From the NCBI GenBank assembly GCA_900323505.1, contig OOIN01000013.1, positions 558,001 to 622,000 on the forward strand: a stretch of 64,000 bases of DNA, given 5' to 3'. The notes beneath the pieces are model-generated. The model worked only from the letters and a program-made list of their open reading frames with translations, ran no database searches and was not told where the DNA came from. How positions within the stretch are numbered: position 1 is the stretch's first letter; the number at the start of each line of letters is the position of its first letter. The position numbers and the translations under genes are program-made. This DNA comes from Ustilago trichophora (lineage: Eukaryota; Basidiomycota; Ustilaginomycetes; Ustilaginales; Ustilaginaceae). Shown piece by piece: positions 15,648 to 26,889 of the stretch.

Positions 15648-17109
15648 ATGTGCTTCGATACTTGCGTCTCTATCGACTCGGTCACAGGCTCAAAGCATAT
15701 CCCGGCCTCTGCTCGGGTCGATCCAAGTTCGCTCCCCTTCCACCCTTTGATGTCAGAATCGCCGGACGCAAAGGTGACTGTGACACTCTTTCATCTTGGA
15801 AGCATCCATAGCTACCGCCAAGCATGGGCAGACGACACGTGGGACAGTGATCAGAAGAAACGGCTCGAGAAGGCAAAGCAGCCCGTCGAGCTGCCGATTC
15901 TCAGTGCGTTGCTCGAGCATGAGCCCACCGGCGAGAGATGGCTGTGGGATTTGGGCATGTGCAATGTAAGTTGGCCAAGCTGTGTGTATAGGTACTGTAC
16001 TGTACTTTTAGTCCGATGTGATTTCGAATATTGATATTTCTCCATCTCTGTTTCGGAGCCTGTAGGACTTCACAGTCTTGCCCTCTGTCTTCTCCAACGG
16101 TTCAGTCAAGTTCATGTCTAGCAGCTTGAAAGACCGGGGGCAGCTCAAAAATGTACTGCTGGAGAAGTTTAAGGTCGACTCAATTGACAAGATCGGACTG
16201 TCAGGCATCATTCTCTCGCACGCACATGTTGACCACTACGGCAACTTGTTGGACTTTCCCACTTCGCTACCCGTATTTGTAGGACCTGGTACAATGGACT
16301 GGGTCGGCGGTGGAGAGGACGCCGCAAAGAAAGGCGAGAAAGGACTGATGACGTTCCCGTCTAGCTTTCTTAAGGATCGTACCTTTATCGAGATGGACAA
16401 AATTGGTAGCAAAGCGGCTACAACTGTCAAGGCGAGAGTGAAGGAGACGCAAGTGGGACCTTTCGAGAAGGCGTGGGATTGGTTCGGAGATGGTAGTGTT
16501 CTTATCGCTGCCGCTGAAGGGCACTGTCACGGTCACATGATCCTCCTCGCGAAAACCACATCCGCACCGAATCCGACGTACGTCCTGCTGTCAGGCGATG
16601 CAGCACATCAGCAAGCGCTTTACCACCCACTCCCACCTCCGCTGCAACTCAACAAGGAATCCCTTTTCGCAGCCCCTCCAAAGTACAGTCACGCCTACGC
16701 AACGAAAGACGACCGACGCGCAACACCAGGCTACTTTGACCGTACCTGCACAGAGGCAGTCATCGACAAACCTATCGCTGAGGATAAAGCATCATGCATG
16801 CAAGATTTCCCCGACAAAGCCATGCGTACGCTCGCTGCATTGTCCCGCATGGAGGCTTGTGCGGATGTCATGGTTGTTCTGTAAGTCTCTGGCGGACCCA
16901 CCCACGATTCCGGCATCCGATGCACGCACGCGCTGACTGTAATCTATCTGAATTTTGGTGGTGGTAGCGCACACGAGATTGAGTTTGTGAACGCGGTGGG
17001 TTTGCAAGAAGGCGCCGAGCTAGTTGTCAATGATTGGCAAGAGAAAGGGTTCAAAGACGCCAAGGTGGAGCTGGGAAAGGAGGCGAGGGAGCATTTGGCG
17101 TCGTTGTGA
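15648..17109 (+). CDS. Metallo-beta-lactamase-fold hydrolase, three exons
   Basis: Exons 15648-15965, 16066-16880 and 16968-17109 join in phase to give 424 residues with no frameshift. Both introns have GTAAGT donors and TAG acceptors. The zinc-binding HxHxDH motif is explicit in LSHAHVDHYGNLLD (about 16216-16257), preceded by the conserved IGLSGI strand. A second histidine cluster GHCHGHM (about 16519-16539) and SGDAAHQQ (about 16591) supply the remaining metal ligands expected of the fold. The overall layout recalls lactonase-like members (AHL-lactonase/AttM type), but the substrate cannot be told from sequence. There is no signal peptide, so it is probably cytosolic. An alternative start is the internal Met of MSESPDAKVTVTLFHLG, which would drop about 34 residues. 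Confidence 0.85.
15966..16065 (+). other. Intron 1 of the metallo-beta-lactamase-fold gene
   Basis: GTAAGT...TGTAG, 100 nt, phase 0, joining TGC AAT to GAC TTC. Confidence 0.85.
16881..16967 (+). other. Intron 2 of the metallo-beta-lactamase-fold gene
   Basis: GTAAGT...GGTAG, 87 nt, phase 2, with a plausible ctgac branch site. It restores LAHEIEFVNAVGLQ. Confidence 0.85.
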
Positions 17110-17754
17110 TCGGGGAATCCCCGTTCGGCCCCTTGTGTACGTGCGTGGGATGTATGAAGGGTCAGCCTGACGCCATCATTTCGTAAATTGCGAGCCTTTT
17201 GTGTCGACAGATCTCATTTGGCTTATCGCCACTAGCTGGAGTTAACTATCGCGGATTCTGACATCGGGAAAGGAAAAAATTTCCCGCTGGATACAGTAGG
17301 TGACGAAGTGGGAGAACGCAAGGAGGACATTTCTTGAACAACAAGACAACGAGCCAGGCCCGACAGCCGTCCCACTTTGGTGGAGCTCGCAATACGAGGG
17401 TGTTACCCCGAATTCGTGTCAACACCGAGTGTGCTGATAGATGAGTCTGTGGCAAAACAAAAGAAGACTGAACGAAAGAGCGTGCATGTTGCCGCACAGA
17501 CCGCTTGTCACGACGATCTCATCAAGCGACCGCAAAAAAAACGGGCTGCAACCCTGGGCGAGAAAAAGGATCCACCGGGTGGGCTTGCGGCGCCCAAATG
17601 AGATCTCGTGTGGGACTCAGGAGCTTGGTTCACGATCGAGCTTCGGTCTCTGGTAGTGGCTTGGTAAGTTTCAGCAGTGGGGAATAAATATAAGGCTGCG
17701 CGAAGGGGACGTGCTACTCCCCTCCTGTCCACATCTAGTGAACCGAACCGAAAA
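17110..17754. other. Intergenic, aspartic protease promoter
   Basis: 645 bp with no supported ORF. It contains the TATA-like element listed separately. Confidence 0.4.
17686..17693 (+). promoter_or_regulatory. TATA-like box before the aspartic protease
   Basis: AAATATAA, about 62-69 bases upstream of the ATG, in otherwise GC-balanced sequence. The spacing fits a short leader. No experimental support. Confidence 0.45.
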
Positions 17755-19077
17755 ATGAGGTTCAACATTGGTACACTCTTCGCCCTGCTGCCAATTTTGG
17801 CTGGCACGCAAAACGCTCGAGCCGACTTTCTGCGAAGAGGCGAAGAGGCTGATGGCGTCACTACAAGCGACATCAAAGCATGCTACGAGCATCTGGCCAC
17901 GCGTTATGCTTCGTGGGCACAGCGCAAGAAGGAACAGCCCAAATCCAACGGAATGTTTGGCGATCTCAAGCTCGCTGTTGCTAATCAGGAGATGGTTCCT
18001 CCTCCGCCCACAAAGCGCGGCATGATTCTCAAGCTCCACGCTGTCGGAGGATACCCTAAGATGCTCGGAGAGACGTTCAATGCCGAGGTGGGGATGGGTA
18101 CGCCCGCTCAACTGTTCAACCTGACCGCAGATACAGGCTCGATGCTGACCTGGGCGGTCCAAGCTTCTTGCAAGGAGGCAGACTGCCCCGGCGTGACAAT
18201 CAAAAAGACGTACGACCCTAAGGAATCGAAGACGAGCAAGGAGATACGGGCTGACCATGAAGCGTATGGTGATGGAGAAATGGATCTGACTTTGTTCAGT
18301 GATGTAGTCCGGCTAGACACGATCAGCATCAATGAGGCGACGATCGGAGGCGCCAAGAAGACGTTCGAAAAAGACGGCAAGCTGGAGCACGACGGACTCT
18401 TCGGTCTGGGGAGAAAGCTTAAAGCCGACCCTCAACCCGTGCTGGACATTTTGAAGTTGAAGGAGCCGACGTTCAATCACATCGTCGCACTTGATTTGGG
18501 CCCACAGGCCAGTCTAGAGATCGGCGGGTACGACTTTGAAAAGTACGCAAAGATGAAGCACTACAAAGTGGATACAGACGAAGGATGGTTGTTGACTAGA
18601 AGTATCATCACGGCCAAAGGTGCAGAGAGACTTGGTTCGATGGACCTGCTGCTCGACACGGGGTCATCGGTATCGATGTTACCGGAGGCGCGAATGGATG
18701 CCATCATGAACCGACCGGGGCTCAAGGTGCAAAAGACCAAGGAGGAGCCGATCGTGTACTCGATGCCATGCGATACCAAGCTCAACGTACAGATGGTGTT
18801 GCCGGATGGAACCCTTGTTCCTGTGCGAGACGAGGATATCCTGATGCAGAGCAATGATCCCAAGACGCCAGGCTGTCTTAGTCTGCTAGTAGGTACGACG
18901 AACCCTTTCCTACCAGCTGTGGCGGGTACACCAATTCTGAGGAGCATCTATACGGTACTGCACAAGACCGACGATGGCGACTGGATCGGGCTTGCACCCT
19001 TGCAGACGGGATCCACAAAGAAGAGGAAGCGATCGGCCAAACAACGTCATCATAGCAAGGTAGGAACCGAGGTGTGA
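17755..19077 (+). CDS. Secreted pepsin-family (A1) aspartic protease
   Basis: 440 residues in a single intact exon. A classical signal peptide (MRFNIGTLFALLPILAGTQ, then NARA) is followed by a propeptide-like segment to about residue 110. The two catalytic Asp-Thr-Gly triads of the bilobal fold are visible: LTADTGSMLTWA (about 18121) and LLLDTGSSVSMLP (about 18649). The mature enzyme opens with FNAEVGMGTPAQLFNL, the usual A1 strand. Cys pair CKEADC follows the first triad as in many fungal pepsins. The tail is strongly basic (KKRKRSAKQRHHSK), which is not typical of A1 enzymes. No GPI signal is seen. It is probably extracellular or vacuolar; the target is unknown. The start was chosen because it gives the signal peptide. 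Confidence 0.88.
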   Translation: MRFNIGTLFALLPILAGTQNARADFLRRGEEADGVTTSDIKACYEHLATRYASWAQRKKEQPKSNGMFGDLKLAVANQEMVPPPPTKRGMILKLHAVGGYPKMLGETFNAEVGMGTPAQLFNLTADTGSMLTWAVQASCKEADCPGVTIKKTYDPKESKTSKEIRADHEAYGDGEMDLTLFSDVVRLDTISINEATIGGAKKTFEKDGKLEHDGLFGLGRKLKADPQPVLDILKLKEPTFNHIVALDLGPQASLEIGGYDFEKYAKMKHYKVDTDEGWLLTRSIITAKGAERLGSMDLLLDTGSSVSMLPEARMDAIMNRPGLKVQKTKEEPIVYSMPCDTKLNVQMVLPDGTLVPVRDEDILMQSNDPKTPGCLSLLVGTTNPFLPAVAGTPILRSIYTVLHKTDDGDWIGLAPLQTGSTKKRKRSAKQRHHSKVGTEV

Positions 19078-19832
19078 TCAGGGCAAAGGACTCGATTGCG
19101 AGCTGCACGGACAGGCACAAAGTGGAGGGTTGCGGGACATGGCAAGTCCTTATCAAATACATGCTAATGCGGATCACACCATGCCGATTGCACTGCAATA
19201 CTAGATGGTCCTATTTCATTGCCTGTCGACGCCAAGACTGTGTGCGGGGTGTGAGAGTGTTGACATGTAGTGACTCGAGTGGCTGCCAAGCGAGTCAGCG
19301 CGTTTCGATGATAAACGCGATTCGCTATCCGAAATACCGCGGATGTGGCGGCTAACCGGGTGCGGTTACGTACAAAATTGTGGCTGAGTTGTCACTCTCT
19401 CTGAAAAGTATGGAATTGCGAGACGCAACTGAGCCAAGAATTTTAGCAAAAACCGAAATCCAGAACGGAAAGCTTTGGACAACTGAGCAAAAAGGGCTCG
19501 GATCGGCCATTTCCATGCAAAGTTACCCGCTGCTGTCATACAGTACAAGGAAAAAGAAAAGAAAAAAGTGTCGGAACAGCCGAGCACCCACACTCACACT
19601 TACACAAACAGTCATGCATGTGTGTGCCTTTCGTACTATGTATCCTTGTGTCGGTGGAACTGAAATATAACCGGATCTTGAAACTTAGGCTTATTCCTTC
19701 ACAATCCATCTGTCACTCCTCTCATCATCCCATTCCTAGATTGACTTTATTGTCGCCGTCGTTGCTCGCTGTCGACCATCGCTTCGGCGAACCCACCTTC
19801 GACACCTTCACATACATGCTGCCTTCGACACC
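19078..19832. other. Intergenic, ABC transporter promoter
   Basis: 755 bp with no supported gene. CA-rich leader sequence lies around 19585-19625. Confidence 0.4.
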
Positions 19833-22800
19833 ATGAGCGAACAGCAAGTTGCAACCACCATGTCTTCTCAAGAGGCTCGCTCGCGCGCTGCTGCGCGCCT
19901 CCCATTCGAGCCTCATCGAACACGCCTACCCACCTTCTTCTACCTCTTCTCCTTCTGTCCAGCCGTCCCATCACCAATCCAGTCGCCCCGTGCTTTCTTC
20001 CGACACCCAGGCGTACTCTACGCCATCGGTTTTGTTGCTGCGCTCTTGGCAGGATGTGGTATGCCCTCGCTCGACCTCCTCTACGGTATTTACACCAACA
20101 GAGTCACCCCAGGTTCCGCCAGCCCCAGGACATCCGCGATGCTTCATCCTACATTGGCTGGGTCGTCACCATCGTTGGTTTCTGCGAGTTCTTGCTCGCA
20201 TGGCTCTTCTTGTCGTGCTTCTCCACCGCCTCTCATGACCTGACACAGCGATTGCGACACACCTACGTCGCTTCCGTCCTGGCTCAGGATGCTTCTCATT
20301 TCGACCTACACGGTGCTGGTGAGATCGCAAACCGTGCTAGCAAGGACATCTCGGTCATTCGCGCTGGTTTCGGTGAAAAGCTCGCCTACTTTTCCTGGTC
20401 CGGCGCTACCCTCGTTGTGTCGGCCATCATCGGTTTCATCAAGGCTCCTCGGATCGCTGGCGTGCTCTTCGCACTTCTTCCTCTCACCGTGATCATCTTC
20501 TCCGTACTCGGCAAAGCAACCGAAATCGTGGGTGCGCCAGCTCTTCGCATCGAAGGTCGTTCTTCCACTTTCCTCGAACAGGTCCTCGGCTCTGTCCGTG
20601 TCGTCCAGTCCTTTGGTATGGAAAGTCAGCTACTGAAACGCTTCGACAAAGTGATGCTCAAGCCTCTCGAGAAGCTAGGCATGCGCAAGTCCGCCATTCG
20701 AGGTCTCGAAACCAGTGCCGTCTACTTTATGCTCAACCTCACCTACTCGCTCGCTTTCTGGTGGGGCGCCATCAACATTGCCGAAGGCAAGGTCCTCATC
20801 GGTGACTTGCTCACCACTTTCTGGAACTATCTCAACTCGTTGTTCTCTCTCGCCAACATCGTTCCCCACATTGCTGGCATCTTTGACGCCTGGACAGCGC
20901 TCAAGCAGGTCAGGCGAGCCATCGAGCGTGAGCCCAAGATAGACATTCGCGACGAGGCTGGCCTCGTTCCCAATTCGGGCGAAAAAGATTGGTCCCCTAG
21001 CTTCGAGCTCGACCATGTCACGCTCTCTTACCCCTCCCGTCCCAATGTTGCCAGTCTCAAGGAGGTATCCATCCTCTTCCAACCTGGCAAGGTTACCGCC
21101 TCGTGGGTCCATCAGGCTCCGGCAAGTCGACCATCACCAGTCTGCTCCTCCGCGAATACGACCCCGAAACTGCAAACATCCCGCACCCGCACGATGCAGA
21201 AGATGCCGATGCAGCCAAGGATGACCAGGCTGCTGACACCACTGCCGAGGAAGGAAAGGACCCCAAGAAGGCCAAGAAGTCCTCGCTCTTCTCCTCGAAA
21301 AAGTCCGTCAAGGACTCCCCGACTTCCGAGGACATCGAGAAATCCGACCCTAGCGCCGATGCTGGCAAGGGCGGATTCAGGGCTCAGGAAAGGTTCTCTT
21401 CGCCGGCCAAGATGTTCGCCAGCTCAACACTCGCTGGCTTCGATCTCAGATCGCCATCGTCCAGCAACACCCGCAACTTTTCACCGCCTCTGTCTTTGAA
21501 AATGTCGCCACAGGCCTTACCGGTACCGAATGGGAGTACCTTCCCGACGTGGATGGCAATCCACAGTCTGCCGGCTACGACGCAACTAGGACTCAGATCA
21601 TCCGCGAAAAGGTCGCCTCTGCTCTGCAGAAAGCAGAGGCATGGCACTTTGTTTCGAAACTGCCTCAAGGAATGGACACTCCCATCTCGGGAGGTCGTAC
21701 CGGTTTGCTTTCAGGTGGTCAGCGCCAACGAGTCGCCATCGCCCGTGCTCTTGTACGCGAGCCTCGTCTCCTCTGTCTCGACGAAGGTACCTCGGCTCTT
21801 GACTCGGACACCGAGAGCAAGATCAAGCTGGCATTGCAAAGGGAGCAGGAGGAGCGCGGTATGACCACCATCCTTATTGCACATCGTCTCAGCACCATCG
21901 AGCACGCCGACAGCATCGTTGTGCTCAAGAATGGCCGTGTGATCGAAGAAGGCAATCACGATTCCCTCATGCAGAAGAAGTCGGCCGGCGAAGGTGGTCT
22001 GTACCGTAGCATGGTCATGCAACAGAGGCATCTCGCCGAGTACGAGGCCGAGAATCAGGACTCCGAGTCAAATCTCAAAGACGGCAACAAGAACGCCGCT
22101 GTCGATGCCAAGCCCCACTCAGACGCAACAAGTGACTCGTCTTCCGACGATGGAATCGAGCAAGGCGACAAGCTCGAGGACCAAGAACTGGCTCGATCCA
22201 TGTACGCGTTGTCCGATGACACGAGGACCAGAGTCGATGGTGCCTCGACAACTCGCTCCGCCTCCGTCGTACCCGATGAGCCGCTCTCCAGTTCCGCCTT
22301 CCGCCCTATCCCGCTCAGCCGACACCGCAGCAGCCGCGCCTCGGATAATCCCTACCGCTCCTTCTCCGGCCGGACCGGAACCGCTCTCGGTCAGCATGAG
22401 CACGCACAAGAAGCGACGACGGGAGCACGCGATGCCGATCTTGCTCTTCCCACCAACACTGCCGCAGCCGTACCGATAAAAGCAGAACCACATGATTCCA
22501 AGAGTCTGGCGAGCTCGGACGTCACTGATCAACGCAGCAAAGCCGTCCGCAAGGAAGAGAAGCGCCGACTCCGAAAGACCTTCTGGAGATACCTCAACGA
22601 CCAAAAGTTCTGGTTCTCTATCGGTCTCCTAGGAGCCGTTACAACGGGTACCAGTTTCCCATTGCCGGTTGGCTGACCGGTGGTGCCGTCAACTCTCTTT
22701 CCATCGAAGGGACAATGACCGTCTCAAGAGTGAGACCAATCGCTGGGCTCTGTGGTTCCTCACCTTGGCCCTGGTCGACCTTGTCATCGTCATGATCGGC

Positions 22801-24334
22801 AGCTTCTTCCTCGAGACCGCCTCTGAGCACGTCATGAGGAAGCTCAAAAAGGAAGGCTTCTCCTCCCTGATTCGCCAGGAGATTGGATTCTTCGATGCCG
22901 AGGAGCACGCGAGTGGTGCCATGAGCGCCGCCGTGTCCAGCCACCCTGCCAACGTTGCAGCCGCCACCGGTTTGGTCCTGGCTCAAGTCGTCATTGGCAG
23001 TGTCAATCTTCTGGGTTCCGTCATTCTCGGTCTGGTGCTTCCTGGAAGACCTCGGTGGTCTGTCTGGCTCCCATTCTTGTGCTGTTCATCTCTGGTTGGC
23101 TCAACATTTCCATGCTGGAAAAGTACGAGGCTGTGGCGCAGAAGCCCGCGGATCGTGCTGCTTCGTATGTGTCCGAGAACGTCGATGCGATCAAGACCGT
23201 CGCTGCGCTCGGACGAGAAGCCGAAACCATGCGCGTCTTTGACGAGCGCGCTCGCGCCGACCCAAGGAGAACGCGATATCTCATCTTCGGAGCAGGAGGC
23301 TTCGCTGTCTCGCAAGCCATGGTTCTACTGCTCTCTGCCTTGGTATTCTACTGGGGTGGTACGCTGTTGAGCAGGAACGAAGTTGACATCACGGCGCTCT
23401 ACGCATCGTTCGAAGCAGTCATCATCGCCGCCTTCTCAGCTGGCCGTCTGTTCACGTTTGTGCCAGACTACGGCCGCGCCACCAACTCGTTCAAGACCAT
23501 CTCGGGCTGGATCAATCGCAAGCCTTTGGTCGCCGACACCAGTGGCATGCCCGAGCTGGATGGACGTTCCCGAGCCAAGGTGCAGGACGGAAGCTACGCA
23601 TTGGGAGACATTGTCTTGGACAATATCGAGCTTCGCTACCCTCAACGACCCAACCACCCAGCACTCAAAGAGCTCAGTATCACCATCCCGCCGGCAAGAG
23701 TGTTGCTTTCTGCGGTACATCGGGCTCGGGCAAGAGTTCTATCCTTGCATTGTTGCAGCGTTTCTACGATCCATGCCAGGGCAGCATCGAGTTTGGCGGT
23801 GTAGATGTGCGGCAGGTTCCCATCGACACACTCCGTCAGCAGATGGCCTACGTCTCGCAGGATCCGATCCTGTACGAGGCACCATTCGTTGGAATCTCTC
23901 TCTCGGCTCCAACGATCCCGATTCGGTGACGCAGGAGGAGCTCGAGAAGGCGTGCGAGGATGCCTACATTCTCGACTTTGTCCGTGGTCTGCCCAATGGA
24001 TTTGACACCGAGATCGGTTTCAAGGCTCGCAGCTATCCGGGGGTCAGAAGCAGCGATTGTGCATCGCGCGAGCCCTCTTGCGTGATCCCAAGATCCTGCT
24101 ACTCGACGAAGCTACGTCTGCGCTAGATGCTGAGTCCGAAATCCAGGTGCAGCGCGCGCTAGACCATGCCGCACTCAACAGGACCACGGTCACCATCGCG
24201 CACAGGCTGAGCAGTCTGCGAAAATGCGATCTCATCTTTGTCGTCGAGGACGGAGGTATTCGCGAAAGTGGCTCGCACGCAGAGTTGATTGCCAAGGGCG
24301 GAAGATACGCGAGCTGATGGAGCTTCAACTCTAG
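19833..24334 (+). CDS. Full-length ABC-B transporter (MDR/STE6 type), frameshifted in the assembly
   Basis: Membrane exporter with the order TMD1-NBD1-TMD2-NBD2, about 1,500 residues after repair. TMD1 begins near [23 protein letters not shown]1 shows Walker [11 protein letters not shown] (about 21103), signature LLSGGQRQR (about 21710) and Walker [13 protein letters not shown] (about 21769). NBD2 shows Walker [10 protein letters not shown] (about 23716), signature LSGGQKQR (about 24039), Walker [16 protein letters not shown] (about 24093) and the switch region TIAHRLSS. An Asp/Glu/Lys-rich insertion of about 70 residues sits just after Walker A of NBD1, and a ~220-residue charged Ser-rich linker joins the halves. 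Ten frame breaks (near 20125, 21095, 21390, 22663, 22728, 23045, 23693, 23880, 24033, 24312) each fit one missing G or C. The substrate cannot be told; mating-pheromone (STE6-like) or drug export are both possible. The stop TAG at 24332 follows RYAELMELQL after the last repair. Confidence 0.9.
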
Positions 24335-24848
24335 ATACGTGGATCTTTAGATTCGCTAGATATGTGTCATGCTTAGATCTCATTTGATAATGTCACGAGG
24401 TTGAGATGTATACATGGCTTCGGTAGCAAGCTTGGAGAAGGATAGTCTGCTGTCAAGTGCTAGGCGTGGCGATGGGTCTGTTGAGAGGAGGGAGAGTGAG
24501 GGATGACTGTGGGCATGGTGACAAAGCGAACTTCAACATGTGTCTGTTTTCAAAGAAAGCGGTTTGCGATATACGATGCTGTATTCTGACACACATACTT
24601 GACATATGAAACGCAGCAGTTGGACTGAAACGATAAGGTCACCATTGCACACGACGTGGTGGAATATGCGAAGTGAATGAACAAATACAGATGAAGATGC
24701 ATGACCCGAGATCAAGAAACGCATGCAGTAGAGTGCGAAGAAAACAACCTTGACACACATACGAGTCAACGTCGAAACCACATGTGCCACATGTGCCTTT
24801 TTTTGGATGGTAGAATAACCCGTGGGAAAAAGAAAAGAATGGAACGAA
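24335..24848. other. Convergent intergenic region between ABC transporter and SUI3
   Basis: 514 bp, the 3' flanks of both genes. No supported ORF. Confidence 0.4.
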
Positions 24849-25893
24849 TCAAGCACCAGCGGCAGCTCTGGTCTTTGAACGCTTGCCGGTCTGCGCCTGG
24901 AAACCGCTCTTGATGGCGCTGACGGAACGCTGGATCCACACTTTTCGCAAGTGACGAAAAAGATACGGTTCTCCTTTGTAAGCTTTGTTTCTGGACGCTT
25001 GCAGGTCTTGCAAATAACGTATTCGGTAATGTATCTTCGAAGGACGTTCTCGATCTGCTTTGGCTGGAAACGACCACGGATGACGAGACGCTGGGAACCG
25101 TCGACGGAACCGATGGTTCCCAACTCGGCAAATAGGAACTGAATGACGTGTTCAGGCTGACGGTGCATACGCTTGCAGATGTCGACAACGTTGGCGAAGA
25201 CGTCTTTTTGGAACCGTCTCGTGCCACCTGAGGAGGGACCATGGTGAACTTTTTCTTGTCGCCAGAGAGGGCGGGTTCTGGGCGCGAAGCGTCTTGAATA
25301 CACGACCGAGGAGTTCTTGATAGGTGTAGTCGCGATCTGTGCCCTGCCATGCCTCGATCGAGTCGTCCTTGGGAGCTGCGTCCGGTGTCGTCTGCTGCGT
25401 CCTGGCGAATGGATTGTCTCCGAGCTCCTCGTCGTCGGCGTCAGCATATGCGTCGTTGGATGCAGGCTCTGCGTCATCTCCCTGCTCGTCAGCCTCTCCA
25501 ATCTCCTTTTCGAAAGCATCAAGGTCGAGCGCGACCTTTTCTTGGACTTCTTCTTCTTCTTCAACTCGCCGAACTGAGGAGTGCGCGGATCATCAAATGA
25601 AAGGTCAAGTGTCATGTCAGTTGGGTGCTTCAGCAAAGTTTGTGTGATGAATGTATTGATGTGAGACTCACGTTGAGCTCATCATCCTCTGCGGCGGCTG
25701 CATTGGACTGCTCGGCATCAGCATCGGCAGAATCCTTGTTGTTGTCCTCGTCGAGTTCAAGGTCAAGATCGAGCTTCTTCTTGTCCTTCTTCTTCTTCTT
25801 CATGCCACCAAAGAGGTCTGCAGACTCCTGCTGGTCGCCGAGGTCTGCTGGTGCGGCCGAAGCGGCATTTTTGAGAGTGTCGGCATCTGACAT
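24849..25893 (-). CDS. SUI3: Translation initiation factor eIF2 beta subunit
   Basis: Part of the eIF2 ternary complex that delivers Met-tRNAi to the 40S subunit. Exon 1 (25672-25893, 74 codons) encodes [18 protein letters not shown] and a lysine block KKKKKDKKK, one of the K-boxes that bind eIF5/eIF2B. A second lysine block ([11 protein letters not shown]) follows the intron. The conserved core is clear: [77 protein letters not shown], and the C4 zinc ribbon [19 protein letters not shown]...CEKCGSS. The tail after repair is [18 protein letters not shown], stop TGA at 24849-24851. Frame breaks lie near 25540, 25280, 25200 and 24935, each of one base. The intron is short or its acceptor is uncertain (see its own entry). 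Confidence 0.92.
25628..25671 (-). other. Intron of SUI3 (acceptor uncertain)
   Basis: The donor GTGAGT starts at 25671 and follows GAG CTC AAC. The first acceptor (ctgaag, exon resuming [11 protein letters not shown]) gives only 44 nt. A second in-frame acceptor at ctcctcag (exon resuming FGELKKKKK) gives 98 nt. Both keep the frame, so transcripts must decide. Confidence 0.55.
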
Positions 25894-26889
25894 GGTGTGC
25901 AAAAGTCGATTGCGCTAGCTAGGATGGGATAGAGTCGATCCAGGATATGCCGCGTTAGGGTTGTGGTGCAGAAATGTAAATTCAACGAAAGCGAGCGTCT
26001 GTCCAAGAGTCGAAGCTCGGGTGCGGTTGGGTGATTCGAGATGTGTCTAGTCGATATAGACACCGTGTGGTCGTAAATAGAAATCGTTGATGGTGACAGT
26101 GGTGGACGATGGTCAAGCTGAAGAAATGGTGTCTGCTGCTGCTCCCACACTGACTCACTCACACGGCACACACCTCAATCGACGCAGAGGTCTGACACTC
26201 TTTCCAGATTTTTGTGCAAGGAGAGAGAGAGAGCGTTTCGCGCGGTGCTGAGCTATTTCGACAAAGAAACTGGGCCTTTGGAGAGAGAAAGAGACACACA
26301 CACGCGCCATTTGGATTTGGAAGAGTTGCCCTTTCTTCCTGCTGTCTTTCTCGGGCGAGTCAAAAGAGGCCAACATTTCAATCGTGATCGATTTGCCATT
26401 TTGTAGTCGCGGTCTGTATTCAGCTTTAGCTGGAATTCACAAATGACCCAAAATCCAACTCGGTTGTATCAAGACTTACAGAAAGAGCTGGTGAGTGAAA
26501 TCAGGGTACGCTCTGATTTCAAAGTGGAATTCAATGGCAGCACAGGAACAAGCCGGAACCGAATTGGTATTCTAACGCAGGAGCCAATTTGGCATGCGGA
26601 AGAAATCGAGTCGAAATGGCGGCCACAGAGACAGAGAAAGCGTGGATTCACTCAATCAACTCAATTTGAGCAAAAGCCAGAGGAGAGGAGAGAGAGAGAG
26701 AGAGAGAGAACAGGGCGCGAAGAATCGTCGTCGGTCACAATCTGGCACACTGTCACTCTCAAAGTCCCTGGAATCACAGCGGCAATGCCATCTCGAATTC
26801 TCGTCTCACCGCCACTCCACCATCTCTTCTACCTTCACACCTCACCCTCGTCCACCTCCTCATCACCATCCTTTGTTTCGTTCTCCAAA
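25894..26889. other. Divergent promoter region between SUI3 and ATP3
   Basis: About 1 kb with GA tracts at 26221-26232 and 26682-26708 and CT-rich leader sequence before the ATP3 ATG. No supported gene. Confidence 0.45.

Noticed and set aside
19833..24334. ABC transporter as a pseudogene
   Set aside because: All motifs of both NBDs remain intact, and each break is a single base in a G/C run shared with essential genes nearby.
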